The notes below the pieces were generated by a model. The model ran no database searches, was not told the origin of the DNA, and saw nothing but the letters and a program-made list of their open reading frames with translations. A program made the translations under genes and the position numbers. Shown here in pieces: positions 7,419-15,266 of a DNA stretch of 64,000 bases; the stretch's first letter is position 1, and every line of letters starts with the position of its first letter. Source of the DNA: Hymenobacter sp. 15J16-1T3B (GTDB lineage: Bacteria > Bacteroidota > Bacteroidia > Cytophagales > Hymenobacteraceae); the NCBI RefSeq assembly GCF_020711235.1, contig NZ_JAJFAV010000009.1, positions 204,007 to 268,006 of the forward strand. Reading direction: 5' to 3'.

Positions 7419-9395
7419 TTACAGCGCCCCGAGCTCGGCCGCGAAGCCCCCGCTCAGGATGGGGAAGCGCAGCCAGGAGCGCGGGTCGAGGTTGTAATCG
7501 TCGAGGTGGAAGGAGGGCGCGTACCGCTCGCGCTTCCACTGGTTGCGGCTCCAGAGCGAGTAGAAGCGCTTCACGTACACTTTCAGCTGCTCCACGTCCG
7601 CGTCTTCCAGCTCGCCTTCCAGCCGGGCCAGCACCTGCTGCGGGCTCAGCCGCTCGTAGAAAGCCAGCCGCTCGATGCGGTTGAGCAGCGGGTAGGGCAT
7701 CAAATCCCGCTCGTCGGTCTGCTTGTCTTCCAGGGGGCGCAGCTCGGCGGTGGGCTGCAGGTTGTTGACGCGGTGCAGGCCGGGGTAGTTCAGTTCCGCT
7801 TCGGCCCACACCAGCCACTGCTTCACGAAGGCCTTGTCGACGCCGGCAATGGGCGAGATGGAGCCGGCCGTGTCGCCGTCCATGGTGCAGTAGCCCACGG
7901 CGGCCTCCGAGCGGTTGGAGGTGGTGATGAGCAGGCAGTTGAGCACGTTGGCCAGCATCCAGATGCTGGGGGCGCGCACCCGGGCCTGGATGTTTTGCAG
8001 CGTCAGGTCGTCGGTTTTCCAGCTCAGCTCCCGCCCCAGCGCGTGCTCGATCTTGCCGGTGTAGCCCTTCACTTCCTGGTCGATGTCCCAGCTAAAGAAC
8101 ACCGCCCCGGTGTCGTCGGCCAGCTCCTTGGCCGAGAGGTAGGTGTCGTCCGAGGAGTTGACGGTGCCTTGGTAGGCGCAGGTGAGCAGGCGGCGGGTGA
8201 GCTGCTGATTCAGGGTGCGCCGCTCGTTGCCGGTGGTTTGCAGGCCGGGGTGCGAGGCGCCCTGCACGCGGCCGGCATCGGTTTCCTTGCGCGGCTCCTG
8301 CACCGGGCCGCCGGGCAGCTGCTGGTAGTCCACGGCGAAGCGGATTTCGTCCTCGGTGTAGGCGCCGGCCTTGCGCATGAAGCCTTCCACGCCCAGTTCC
8401 AGCACGCCCAGGCGCACCAATTCGGCCACGCCCACGGCGCACATGCAGGAGTCGGCCCCGCCCGAGAGACTCAGCACGAAGCCCTTGCTGCGGGCCTTGC
8501 GCAGGTAATCAAACAGGGCCAGGCTCAGGGCCTGGTTCAGCTCGCGGTACTCGTCGGGCGTGGGCAGCGGGGTGATGTGCTCGGTGACGGGCGGCTCTTG
8601 GCTGAAGTCCACGTCGGCAAACTCCAGGTCCACGTCCTTGTAGCTGAGCAGCTGGTTGCGCTTGAGCAGCTCCCCGTTGCGGGCAATGAGAATTTCGCCG
8701 TCGTAGGTAATACGGCCGGCTTCGTTGCCGAGCAGATTGGCGTAGAGGTAGGTCACCTGGTAGTCGCGCGAGGCCTTGAGCACCAGCTGGTAGCGCACGT
8801 CGGTCTTGCTCATGGCGAAGTGCGAGGCCGAAGGATTCACGATGAGCTGCACGCCCCGTGCCTTCAGGCGGCCGGCGGGCCGGTCCTGGGCCGGGCGCCA
8901 GGCATCCTCGCAGATTTCAAAGCCAAAGGTGACGCCCTGGTGCTCAAAGGTCAGGTCGCCGATGAGGTAGGTTTCGCCCCCGAAGTCGAATTCTTGCACA
9001 TTGCCGGCCTTCCAGGAGGTGAAAAAGCGCGGCTCGTAGTGCACCCCGTCGTTGGCCAGCCACTGCTTGGCCGCGAAGCCCAGAATTTGCTGGTTGCGGA
9101 TAACGCAGGCCGTGTTGTAGGTGCGCCCGTCGAGGCGCACGGGCACGCCCACGCACACCACCATGTTGGGGTCGGTGCAGCACTGGCGTACCGTCTGCAG
9201 GTGCTGCAGGGCGGTTTCGCTCAGCCAGTCGTGCAAAAACAAATCCTCGCAGCCGTAGCCCGTCAGGCACAGCTCGGGCAGGCACAGCAGCTCTACCTGC
9301 GCGTCTTTGGCCTGCTGAATGGCCTCGCAGATGGTGCGCAGGTTGTTTTCCCAATCAATCGGAGTCTGGTTCAGGGCGGCGCCGGCAAGTCGCAT
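7419..9395 (-). CDS. nadE: Glutamine-dependent NAD+ synthetase
   Basis: 658 residues with two domains. The N-terminal nitrilase-type amidohydrolase (about 1-280) has LPELCLTGYGCEDLF with the catalytic Glu and GFEICEDAW with the catalytic Cys, and releases ammonia from glutamine. The C-terminal ATP-pyrophosphatase domain has LSLSGGADS and converts deamido-NAD+ to NAD+. TSNRSEAAVGY and GDTAGSISPI belong to the ligand-binding part. Length fits the long glutamine-dependent type. The ATG at 9395 starts the beta-strand MRLAGAALNQTP typical of the family. It is alone, separated by a hairpin from the outer-membrane protein gene upstream. Confidence 0.96.
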   Translation of the reverse strand: MRLAGAALNQTPIDWENNLRTICEAIQQAKDAQVELLCLPELCLTGYGCEDLFLHDWLSETALQHLQTVRQCCTDPNMVVCVGVPVRLDGRTYNTACVIRNQQILGFAAKQWLANDGVHYEPRFFTSWKAGNVQEFDFGGETYLIGDLTFEHQGVTFGFEICEDAWRPAQDRPAGRLKARGVQLIVNPSASHFAMSKTDVRYQLVLKASRDYQVTYLYANLLGNEAGRITYDGEILIARNGELLKRNQLLSYKDVDLEFADVDFSQEPPVTEHITPLPTPDEYRELNQALSLALFDYLRKARSKGFVLSLSGGADSCMCAVGVAELVRLGVLELGVEGFMRKAGAYTEDEIRFAVDYQQLPGGPVQEPRKETDAGRVQGASHPGLQTTGNERRTLNQQLTRRLLTCAYQGTVNSSDDTYLSAKELADDTGAVFFSWDIDQEVKGYTGKIEHALGRELSWKTDDLTLQNIQARVRAPSIWMLANVLNCLLITTSNRSEAAVGYCTMDGDTAGSISPIAGVDKAFVKQWLVWAEAELNYPGLHRVNNLQPTAELRPLEDKQTDERDLMPYPLLNRIERLAFYERLSPQQVLARLEGELEDADVEQLKVYVKRFYSLWSRNQWKRERYAPSFHLDDYNLDPRSWLRFPILSGGFAAELGAL

Positions 9396-9470
9396 AAGCT
9401 AGGGGCAGGGTGGTTGGAATTCGTCCTGCAAGTAACTCCAAATGGCGGAGTCGGGTTACTGCCAGCGAAA

Positions 9471-9500
9471 CACCGGCCGCTCCAAGGGAGGCGGCCGGTG
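9471..9500. terminator. GC-rich hairpin between the outer-membrane protein gene and nadE
   Basis: Perfect 10-bp stem CACCGGCCGC/GCGGCCGGTG with a 10-base loop, just past the 3' end of the minus-strand gene at 9517. No strong T-tract. Confidence 0.5.
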
Positions 9501-9516
9501 CTTTAAGCCCGTTGCT

Positions 9517-10179
9517 TTATAGCTTGTAGCGCAGGCCCAGCCCCCAGTAGCCCACCGGGCCGAAGCGCGACCGGTTGGTTCCGTAATCCGGGCGAAACCG
9601 GTGGACGAGTTGCTGGTGCAGGGTCCATTCGGCCGCCAGTTCCAGCCGGCGGCTTGGGCCCAGACCGTAACGCCCGCCCAGGCCCAAGCCGACCAGGCCG
9701 TAGAAGGAGCGAGCTTGGGCTTGGTAACGGTAGGTTTCGACCGCATTTTCCAGCTCAATTTGCTCCCAACTGTTGCGCCCGAAGGAAAGGGCCACGCCCC
9801 CGAGCGCGTCGAATTGCAGCCGCCGCTCGGCTCGGCGCGTCAGCGTGTAGCGCACCCGCACGGGCACCACCGTCCACCGGGTTTGCCCGTGGTACTGGTA
9901 GTCCAGTTGCTTGCCGTCCACCGTGAAGCCGGTTGCGGAGCCTTCGTACCGGTTGTTCCGGTACGCACCGCCCACTTCCACCTCCCAGCGGGGTCGCCAT
10001 TGGTAGCCCACTGTTGGCAAGAACTTGCCGAAGCCGTAGAAGTTCGGTTCGCCGGCGTAACGCAGCCCGACGGTCCAGCGGTGGCGGAGCGAGTCGGCTG
10101 CGGGCCCTGGAGCCGCCATAGTTTGTTGCGGCCACAAGCCGGCTACGGCCAGTGCGGCCGCGGTCATAATGGTTTTCAA
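9517..10179 (-). CDS. Outer-membrane beta-barrel-like protein, unknown function
   Basis: 220 residues. After a signal peptide (MKTIMTAAALAVAGL...TMA) the sequence alternates hydrophobic and polar residues in strands such as WEVEVGGAYRNNRYEG, TVVPVRVRYTL and RSFYGLVGLGLGGRYGL. It ends YWGLGLRYKL, typical of small outer-membrane barrels. I prefer the TTG at 10179 because it supplies a Lys in the signal n-region; an ATG lies at 10167. A still earlier start at 10239 is upstream of the predicted promoter and therefore unlikely. No specific function can be assigned. Confidence 0.8.
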   Translation of the reverse strand: MKTIMTAAALAVAGLWPQQTMAAPGPAADSLRHRWTVGLRYAGEPNFYGFGKFLPTVGYQWRPRWEVEVGGAYRNNRYEGSATGFTVDGKQLDYQYHGQTRWTVVPVRVRYTLTRRAERRLQFDALGGVALSFGRNSWEQIELENAVETYRYQAQARSFYGLVGLGLGGRYGLGPSRRLELAAEWTLHQQLVHRFRPDYGTNRSRFGPVGYWGLGLRYKL

Positions 10180-10217
10180 CTGCGAGTAGATTACAGAAGA
10201 GAAATAAACGAAAGGCC

Positions 10218-10225
10218 CAAAGCTA
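10218..10225 (-). promoter_or_regulatory. -7 element TAGCTTTG for the outer-membrane protein gene
   Basis: Exact TAnnTTTG match on the minus strand about 39 bases upstream of the TTG start. It helps exclude the start at 10239. Confidence 0.5.
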
Positions 10226-10288
10226 GCCGCCGGAGGCACTAATCGGGTTGTTGCGGCCCAAAATTACGGGCGCGTAGTTGGGTAGGCG

Positions 10289-11038
10289 TTAGACCCCCAG
10301 CGCCGCCAGGGCCCGTTCGGCGGCCTGCTGCTCGGCCTGCTTCTTGGAGAGACCCATGCCCGTGGCCACGGCTTCCTCGTCAATCATCACCGTGGCCGAA
10401 AACTCCATCACCCCGCCGCTGCGCTGTTCCCCGTTGAGCTCGTAGCGCACCGCTTTGCCGTGGCGCTGGGCCCACTCGATGAGCTTGCTCTTGAAGTTGG
10501 CCGTGGTCGAGGTCAGCGCCTTCACGTCCACGTAGGGCCGAATCAGGCGCTTGAGCACGAACTGCCGGGCCTGCTCGTAGCCGTGGTCGAGGTACACCGC
10601 GCCCACCAGAGCCTCCAGCGCGTTGCCGTTGACGGAGCGCGAACGGGCCGAGCGGCTCTGCCCGGGGTCGAGCTGCACCAGCGCGTCGAGGCCGAGCTTC
10701 AGGGCCAGCTGGTTCATGCTTTCCCGGTTCACGATGCGCGAGCGGATTTCCGTCAGGAAGCCCTCCGGCTCGTAGGGGTATTTCAGAAACAGGTACTCGG
10801 CCACCACCGCGCCGAGCACGGCGTCGCCCAGGAACTCCAGCCGCTCGTTGGAGAGGTGGCGCGTCTGGCCCTGCTGGCGCACCAGCGAAGCGTGGGTGAA
10901 AGCCAGCCGGTAGAGGCGCACGTTGTCCGGGGTGCGGCCCGTCACGGAGGCAATGGCCTGCCGAAACTGCCGGTCGTGACCCAGCAAGCGGCGAAAAATT
11001 CCGAACAACGGTAACGTGCGCCCGCCGCGGTGAGGCAT
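10289..11038 (-). CDS. rnc: Ribonuclease III
   Basis: 249 residues. The N-terminal endonuclease domain has the family signature NERLEFLGDAVL and the second acidic motif NALEALVGAVYLDHG. A C-terminal double-stranded RNA-binding domain (about 175-247) ends with KKQAEQQAAERALAALG. It cleaves double-stranded RNA, processing rRNA precursors and structured mRNAs. It follows acpP and fabF on the same strand, the order conserved in many bacteria, but here a palindromic repeat element separates it from fabF. The start ATG at 11038 gives a basic N-terminal leader of about 15 residues. Confidence 0.96.
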   Translation of the reverse strand: MPHRGGRTLPLFGIFRRLLGHDRQFRQAIASVTGRTPDNVRLYRLAFTHASLVRQQGQTRHLSNERLEFLGDAVLGAVVAEYLFLKYPYEPEGFLTEIRSRIVNRESMNQLALKLGLDALVQLDPGQSRSARSRSVNGNALEALVGAVYLDHGYEQARQFVLKRLIRPYVDVKALTSTTANFKSKLIEWAQRHGKAVRYELNGEQRSGGVMEFSATVMIDEEAVATGMGLSKKQAEQQAAERALAALGV

Positions 11039-11123
11039 AAGCGAAAGGGTTGGTACTGGTAAAACGCCGGGCGGAGACCACCCAACCGCCGCTCCGCAGG
11101 GTTGCGGGCGGCTAAAAAAGCAG

Positions 11124-11201
11124 CATGCTGAGCCCCGTCGAAGCCTCTCTCCTACCGCGCTTCAGCGAAGCGGGAAAGATGCTTCGACGGGGCTCAGCAT
11201 G
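11124..11201. repeat. GTCAT-type interspersed inverted repeat, copy C (21-bp perfect arms)
   Basis: Arms 11124-11144 and 11181-11201 are perfect reverse complements (core CTGAGCCCCGTCGAAGC), followed by AC to complete CATGAC. The loop of 36 bases holds a second short palindrome CGCTTCAGCGAAGCG. It occupies the fabF-rnc spacer. Confidence 0.75.
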
Positions 11202-11271
11202 ACAATCGTTTTCGACTCCCACCCGGCGCAGCATGACGTTCTTGGCGTATCCGCTGGCTCGGTTGGCGGCG

Positions 11272-12522
11272 TTAGTCGCGAAACTTGCCGAACACCACCG
11301 ACGTGTTGTGTCCGCCAAAGCCGAAGGTATTGCTCAGCGCCACGTTCACCTCGCGCTGCTGGGCTTGGTTGAACGTGAAGTTCAGCCGCGCGTCCAGCTC
11401 CGGGTCGTCGGTGAAGTGGTTGATGGTCGGGGGCACCACGCCGTGCTGAATGGCCAGAATGCTGGCCAGCGCCTCGATGCCGCCCGCGCCGCCCAGCAAG
11501 TGACCGGTCATGCTCTTGGTCGAGCTGATGTTCAGGTTGTAGGCATCTTCGCCGAACACCTTCTGAATGGCCTTCACCTCGGCCCCGTCACCCAGCGGGG
11601 TGCTGGTGCCGTGGGTGTTGATGTAGTCCACGTCGGCCGGGGTGATGCCCGCGTCGCGCAGTGCGTTCTGCATCACCAGCACCACGCCGTTGCCGTCGGG
11701 GTCCGGGGCGGTGATGTGGTAGGCGTCGGACGAGAGGCCGCCGCCGAGCAGCTCGGCGTAAATCTTGGCGCCGCGGGCCTTGGCGTGCTCGTACTCCTCG
11801 AGCACCAGCGCGCCGGCTCCCTCGCCGAGCACGAATCCGTCGCGCTCCTTGTCGTAGGGGCGCGAGGCCAGCTCGGGCGCGTCGTTCCGCTCGCTCATGG
11901 CCTTGATGGCGTTAAAGCCGCCCACGCCCGCTTCGGTAATGGCCGCTTCCGAACCGCCGGTCACAATCACATCGGCCATGTTCAGGCGGATGTAGTTGAA
12001 GGCGGCGATGATGGAGTCGGACGACGAGGCGCAGGCCGAGGTCGTGACGAAGTTCGGGCCGCGGAAGCCGTGCTTGATCGAGATGTTGCCCGACGACGAG
12101 TCGGCAATCATCTTCGGAATGAAGAAGGGGTTGAAGCGGGGGGTTCCGTCGCCGCGGCCGAAGGCAATGCACTCCTCCTGGAAGGTGCGCAGCCCGCCGA
12201 TGCCCGAGCCCCAGATAACGCCCACGCGGTCCTTGTTCACGCCTTCCTGCAGGCCGGCGTCGGCAATGGCCTGGTCGCTGGCGATGATGGCAAACTGCGT
12301 GAACAGGTCCATCTTGCGGCCTTCCTTGCGTTCGAAGTAGTCGTCGGGATTGTAGCCCTTCACTTCGCAGGCAAAGCGGGTTTTGAACTTGCTGGCGTCG
12401 AACCGGGTGATGGGGGCGGCCCCACTCACGCCGCGTGACAAACCGTCCCAGTATTCGGCAACCGTTTTGCCGAGCGGGGTGATGGCTCCGAGACCAGTAA
12501 CAACAACTCTCCGTAGCGCCAT
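11272..12522 (-). CDS. fabF: Beta-ketoacyl-ACP synthase II
   Basis: 416 residues. The condensing enzyme elongates acyl-ACP with malonyl-ACP in fatty-acid synthesis and works on the carrier encoded directly upstream. The thiolase-fold catalytic triad is visible: Cys in TSACASSSDS, His in YINTHGTSTPLGD and His in SMTGHLLGGAGG. GGSEAAITEAGVGGF and the C-terminal LSNTFGFGGHN are also typical. The ATG at 12522 begins MALRRVVVTGLG as in homologues; an earlier frame extension adds an unlikely hydrophobic stretch. The spacing to acpP is 93 bases. Confidence 0.97.
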   Translation of the reverse strand: MALRRVVVTGLGAITPLGKTVAEYWDGLSRGVSGAAPITRFDASKFKTRFACEVKGYNPDDYFERKEGRKMDLFTQFAIIASDQAIADAGLQEGVNKDRVGVIWGSGIGGLRTFQEECIAFGRGDGTPRFNPFFIPKMIADSSSGNISIKHGFRGPNFVTTSACASSSDSIIAAFNYIRLNMADVIVTGGSEAAITEAGVGGFNAIKAMSERNDAPELASRPYDKERDGFVLGEGAGALVLEEYEHAKARGAKIYAELLGGGLSSDAYHITAPDPDGNGVVLVMQNALRDAGITPADVDYINTHGTSTPLGDGAEVKAIQKVFGEDAYNLNISSTKSMTGHLLGGAGGIEALASILAIQHGVVPPTINHFTDDPELDARLNFTFNQAQQREVNVALSNTFGFGGHNTSVVFGKFRD

Positions 12523-12615
12523 AAAAGAGGTGCGAAGGGGTAAAACGGGGAAAAAGAAAACGGCCGGCACGAGCCGGCCGGCAAAGCGGTTCTGCTTTAG
12601 CTAAGTAAAGATGCC

Positions 12616-12852
12616 TTATTTGGCGTGCTCTTCGAGGTAGGCAATGGCTTGACCCACGGTGCCGATGTTTTCAGCTTGGTCGTCGGGGATGCTTACGTTG
12701 AACTCTTTTTCGAACTCCATGATGAGCTCAACCGTGTCCAGCGAGTCAGCGCCGAGGTCGTTGGTGAAGCTTGCCTCCGGGGTCACTTCCGACGGCTCTA
12801 CGCCCAGCTTGTCAACGATGATGCTTTTTACTTTTTCTGCGATTTCAGACAT
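12616..12852 (-). CDS. acpP: Acyl carrier protein
   Basis: 78 residues, highly acidic, with the phosphopantetheine attachment Ser in [12 protein letters not shown]. It carries growing acyl chains during fatty-acid synthesis and donates them to lipid and lipid A synthesis. The start [11 protein letters not shown] is the usual one for Bacteroidota. Upstream in-frame codons to 12927 would add residues across the promoter. It heads the acpP-fabF-rnc cluster and has a well-formed promoter at 12882-12913. Confidence 0.97.
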   Translation of the reverse strand: MSEIAEKVKSIIVDKLGVEPSEVTPEASFTNDLGADSLDTVELIMEFEKEFNVSIPDDQAENIGTVGQAIAYLEEHAK

Positions 12853-12881
12853 TTCCGTGGGGTTTAAAGAAAACTCGGGCA

Positions 12882-12913
12882 CAAATAACACCATCTTCCT
12901 CAACATTATCAAA
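12882..12913 (-). promoter_or_regulatory. Promoter of acpP (TTTG-N20-GTTATTTG)
   Basis: On the minus strand TTTG (12910-12913) is followed by 20 bases and GTTATTTG (12882-12889), which keeps the TTTG half of the -7 element. Transcription would start about 23 bases before the acpP ATG. Confidence 0.5.
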
Positions 12914-13005
12914 CCGGACGGTTGCATTTGCCCCGCCGCGGGCGCTGGTCTTGCCCCCGCAAACGCGTAGTTTTACGGCCGTTGGACCCGATTCCGTGCT
13001 GCGCT

Positions 13006-13434
13006 ATGAAAACCCTCACGCTCGACTGCGACTACGATTGTGACTTCGACCTGTTCGGCGTGGTGTCGTCGAGCCGGGACCATAAGCTGGCCTGGACGCT
13101 GAACCGCGCCCTGCGCCTGCGCCTGGTCAAGCAGCAGGATCTGATCTACGATTTGCTTACCCGCGGGCGGCTGGTCATCAGCAACTATCTGCACGCCACC
13201 GAAACGGCCACGCTGCGCCTGCTGCGCAACCGCTCGGTGGACCCCTCGCCGCTGAAAAAGCCGTTTCTGGCGCCCGATATCAAGGAGTACGACTACCTGA
13301 TTCAGGTACAAAACGGCACCGGCGCGCTCGACGCCGACCAGTTACTGGAGCAGCTCACAGCCCTGCCGGAGGTGCAATACGCCTGCCGCTTCGACCCGAA
13401 TACGCTTAAGTTCAAAGAAAACTTGCTCTTTTAG
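13006..13434 (+). CDS. IPExxxVDY family protein
   Basis: 142 residues matching the Bacteroidota IPExxxVDY family in pattern: an acidic start MKTLTLDCDYDCDFDLFGVV, then SSSRDHKLAWTLNRALRLRL, a central QDLIYDL, and a C-terminal EYDYLIQVQNG. The function of this family is not established. It is divergent from acpP and directly precedes pyk, a neighbourhood I associate with this family. ATG 13006 is chosen because a TAGTTTTA promoter-like site lies at 12968-12975. Cytosolic; no signal or membrane segment. Confidence 0.8.
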   Translation: MKTLTLDCDYDCDFDLFGVVSSSRDHKLAWTLNRALRLRLVKQQDLIYDLLTRGRLVISNYLHATETATLRLLRNRSVDPSPLKKPFLAPDIKEYDYLIQVQNGTGALDADQLLEQLTALPEVQYACRFDPNTLKFKENLLF

Positions 13435-13474
13435 GGCCGCAAACCGGCCGTGTTCCCCGCACGGCCGGCCCAAC

Positions 13475-13677
13475 CGAAGGACCTTAGTACGCCCGAACGA
13501 CGCTCCCACCGTCATTCCGAGCGCTGCTTAGGCCTCCCCTGCGCCGCCATCCGCCGGCCGCTTCTCGCCCCGCTCACTCCGGGACGCGGGGCCGGCGCCG
13601 ATGCCGCCGTCGAGGGAAGCCCACGCGCGCTCAGCATGACGGCGTCAGCCGCTCGTTTCGCGTACTAAGGTCCTTCG
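13475..13677. repeat. Nested GTCAT-type inverted repeats, copy D
   Basis: Outer arms 13475-13492 and 13660-13677 are 18-bp perfect reverse complements (CGAAGGACCTTAGTACGC). They enclose a second element running from GTCATTCCGAGCG (13510) to GCTCAGCATGAC (13640). This fills the 322-base gap between the IPExxxVDY gene and pyk; no gene is visible there. Confidence 0.7.
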
Positions 13678-13756
13678 GCTGCGCCTCGCCCAGCTTCATA
13701 AAAAAACTCCGCAACTAATCGTTGCTTTGCTTCTGCAGTACAAGACCCATCAATAC

Positions 13757-15196
13757 ATGGAAAATCGTCCCACCTTCAACAAAACCAAGATTGTCGCCAC
13801 CGTCGGGCCGGCTTCCAACACCTACGAGAAGCTCGGCATGCTCATCCGCGAGGGCGTGGACGTGTTTCGCCTCAACTTCTCCCACGGCGCCCACGAGGAG
13901 CACCAGAACGTGATTAATCTCGTGCGCCGCCTCAACAAGGACCTGCGCACGCACGTGGGTCTGCTGCAGGACTTGCAGGGCCCCAAAATCCGCCTGGGCG
14001 AGGTGGAAGGCGGCTCGTTCGAAATCAAAGCCGGCGAGCAAATCACCTTGGTGTGCGGCGAAAAGGAAATCAGCCGCCCCGGCCGCATCAGCACTATCTA
14101 CCTGGGTTTGGCCCGCGACGTGAAAGCCGGCGACATGATTCTGATCGACGACGGCAAGATTGAGCTGCGCGTCATCAGCACCGACCGCGAAAAGGAAGTG
14201 GTGTGCGAGGTGATTTACGGCGGGCTGGTGAAGCCGCGCAAGGGCATCAACCTGCCCGACTCGGAAGTGTCGGCCCCGTCGATGACCGAAAAGGACATTG
14301 AGGACCTCAAGTTCGGCCTGGAAAACGACGTGGACTGGATTGCCCTCTCGTTTGCCCGCCGCGGCGAGGACATCCGCTTTATCAAGCAAATTATTGCCGA
14401 AAGCGGCAAGCAGGCCAAGGTAGTGGCCAAGATCGAGACGCCCGAAGGCCTGAAGAACCTCGACGACATCATTGCCCTGACCGACGCGGTGATGGTGGCC
14501 CGCGGCGACCTGGGCGTAGAGGTGAAGATGGAAGAGGTGCCGATGGCCCAGAAGATGATCATCGAGAAGTGCAACAAGGCCGGCAAGCCGGTGATTGTGG
14601 CCACGCAGATGATGGAGAGCATGATCACGGCCCCGCGCCCGACGCGCGCCGAAACCAGCGACGTGGCCAACGCCGTCATCGACGGGGCCGACGCGGTGAT
14701 GCTCTCGGCCGAAACCGCCGTGGGCGCCTACCCCGCCGAGGTGATTCGCTCGATGGTGGGTACGATTCAGAGCGTGGAATCGCGCCGCGAGTCGCTGTAT
14801 CACCGCTGGCACTCTATCACGCCGGAGTCGCCCACGTTCATGGTCGACAGCGTGCTGTCGGCGGCCTGCCACATGGCCAAGAACACCGGCGCCAAGGCAA
14901 TTACCGGCATGACGCACCGCGGCTACACGGCTTTCCAGATTGCCAAGTACCGCCCCAAAGCCAGCATTTTCATCTTCACCGACAACCGCAACCTGCTCAC
15001 GACGCTGAGCCTGATCTGGGGCGTGCGCGGCTTCTACTACGACCGCATGGTGAGCACCGACAGCTCGGTGTCGGACATCAAGTACATCCTGACGACCACC
15101 GGCAACCTGGAAAAAGGCGACGTGTTCATCAACACCGCCTCCATGCCCATCGGCGAGAAGGGCAAGACCAACATGATCAAGCTGAGCGTGGCTTAA
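13757..15196 (+). CDS. pyk: Pyruvate kinase
   Basis: 479 residues. It transfers phosphate from phosphoenolpyruvate to ADP at the last step of glycolysis. The N-terminal strand KTKIVATVGPAS, the FRLNFSHG phosphate site, the signature DAVMVARGDLGVEV and PVIVATQMMESM are all present. The C-terminal allosteric-type domain follows (about 350-479). The ATG at 13757 gives MENRPTFNKTK; an in-frame extension to 13727 adds 10 residues without family support. It ends at a strong bidirectional terminator. Confidence 0.97.
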   Translation: MENRPTFNKTKIVATVGPASNTYEKLGMLIREGVDVFRLNFSHGAHEEHQNVINLVRRLNKDLRTHVGLLQDLQGPKIRLGEVEGGSFEIKAGEQITLVCGEKEISRPGRISTIYLGLARDVKAGDMILIDDGKIELRVISTDREKEVVCEVIYGGLVKPRKGINLPDSEVSAPSMTEKDIEDLKFGLENDVDWIALSFARRGEDIRFIKQIIAESGKQAKVVAKIETPEGLKNLDDIIALTDAVMVARGDLGVEVKMEEVPMAQKMIIEKCNKAGKPVIVATQMMESMITAPRPTRAETSDVANAVIDGADAVMLSAETAVGAYPAEVIRSMVGTIQSVESRRESLYHRWHSITPESPTFMVDSVLSAACHMAKNTGAKAITGMTHRGYTAFQIAKYRPKASIFIFTDNRNLLTTLSLIWGVRGFYYDRMVSTDSSVSDIKYILTTTGNLEKGDVFINTASMPIGEKGKTNMIKLSVA

Positions 15197-15215
15197 TCAC
15201 TCCCGACCGGCAAGC

Positions 15216-15252
15216 AAAAAGCCCGCGCTGCTGTTGCAGCGCGGGCTTTTTT
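15216..15252. terminator. Bidirectional terminator between pyk and a T9SS cargo gene
   Basis: 12-bp perfect stem AGCCCGCGCTGC/GCAGCGCGGGCT with TGTT loop, flanked by an A-tract on the left and a T-tract on the right, at a convergent gene junction. Confidence 0.85.
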
Positions 15253-15266
15253 ACGAGTCTACTTGC

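Noticed and set aside
7344..9506. Long plus-strand open frame opposite nadE
   Set aside because: Antisense shadow of a clear NAD synthetase; its composition is the same Val/Gly/His-rich kind and it has no recognisable domain.
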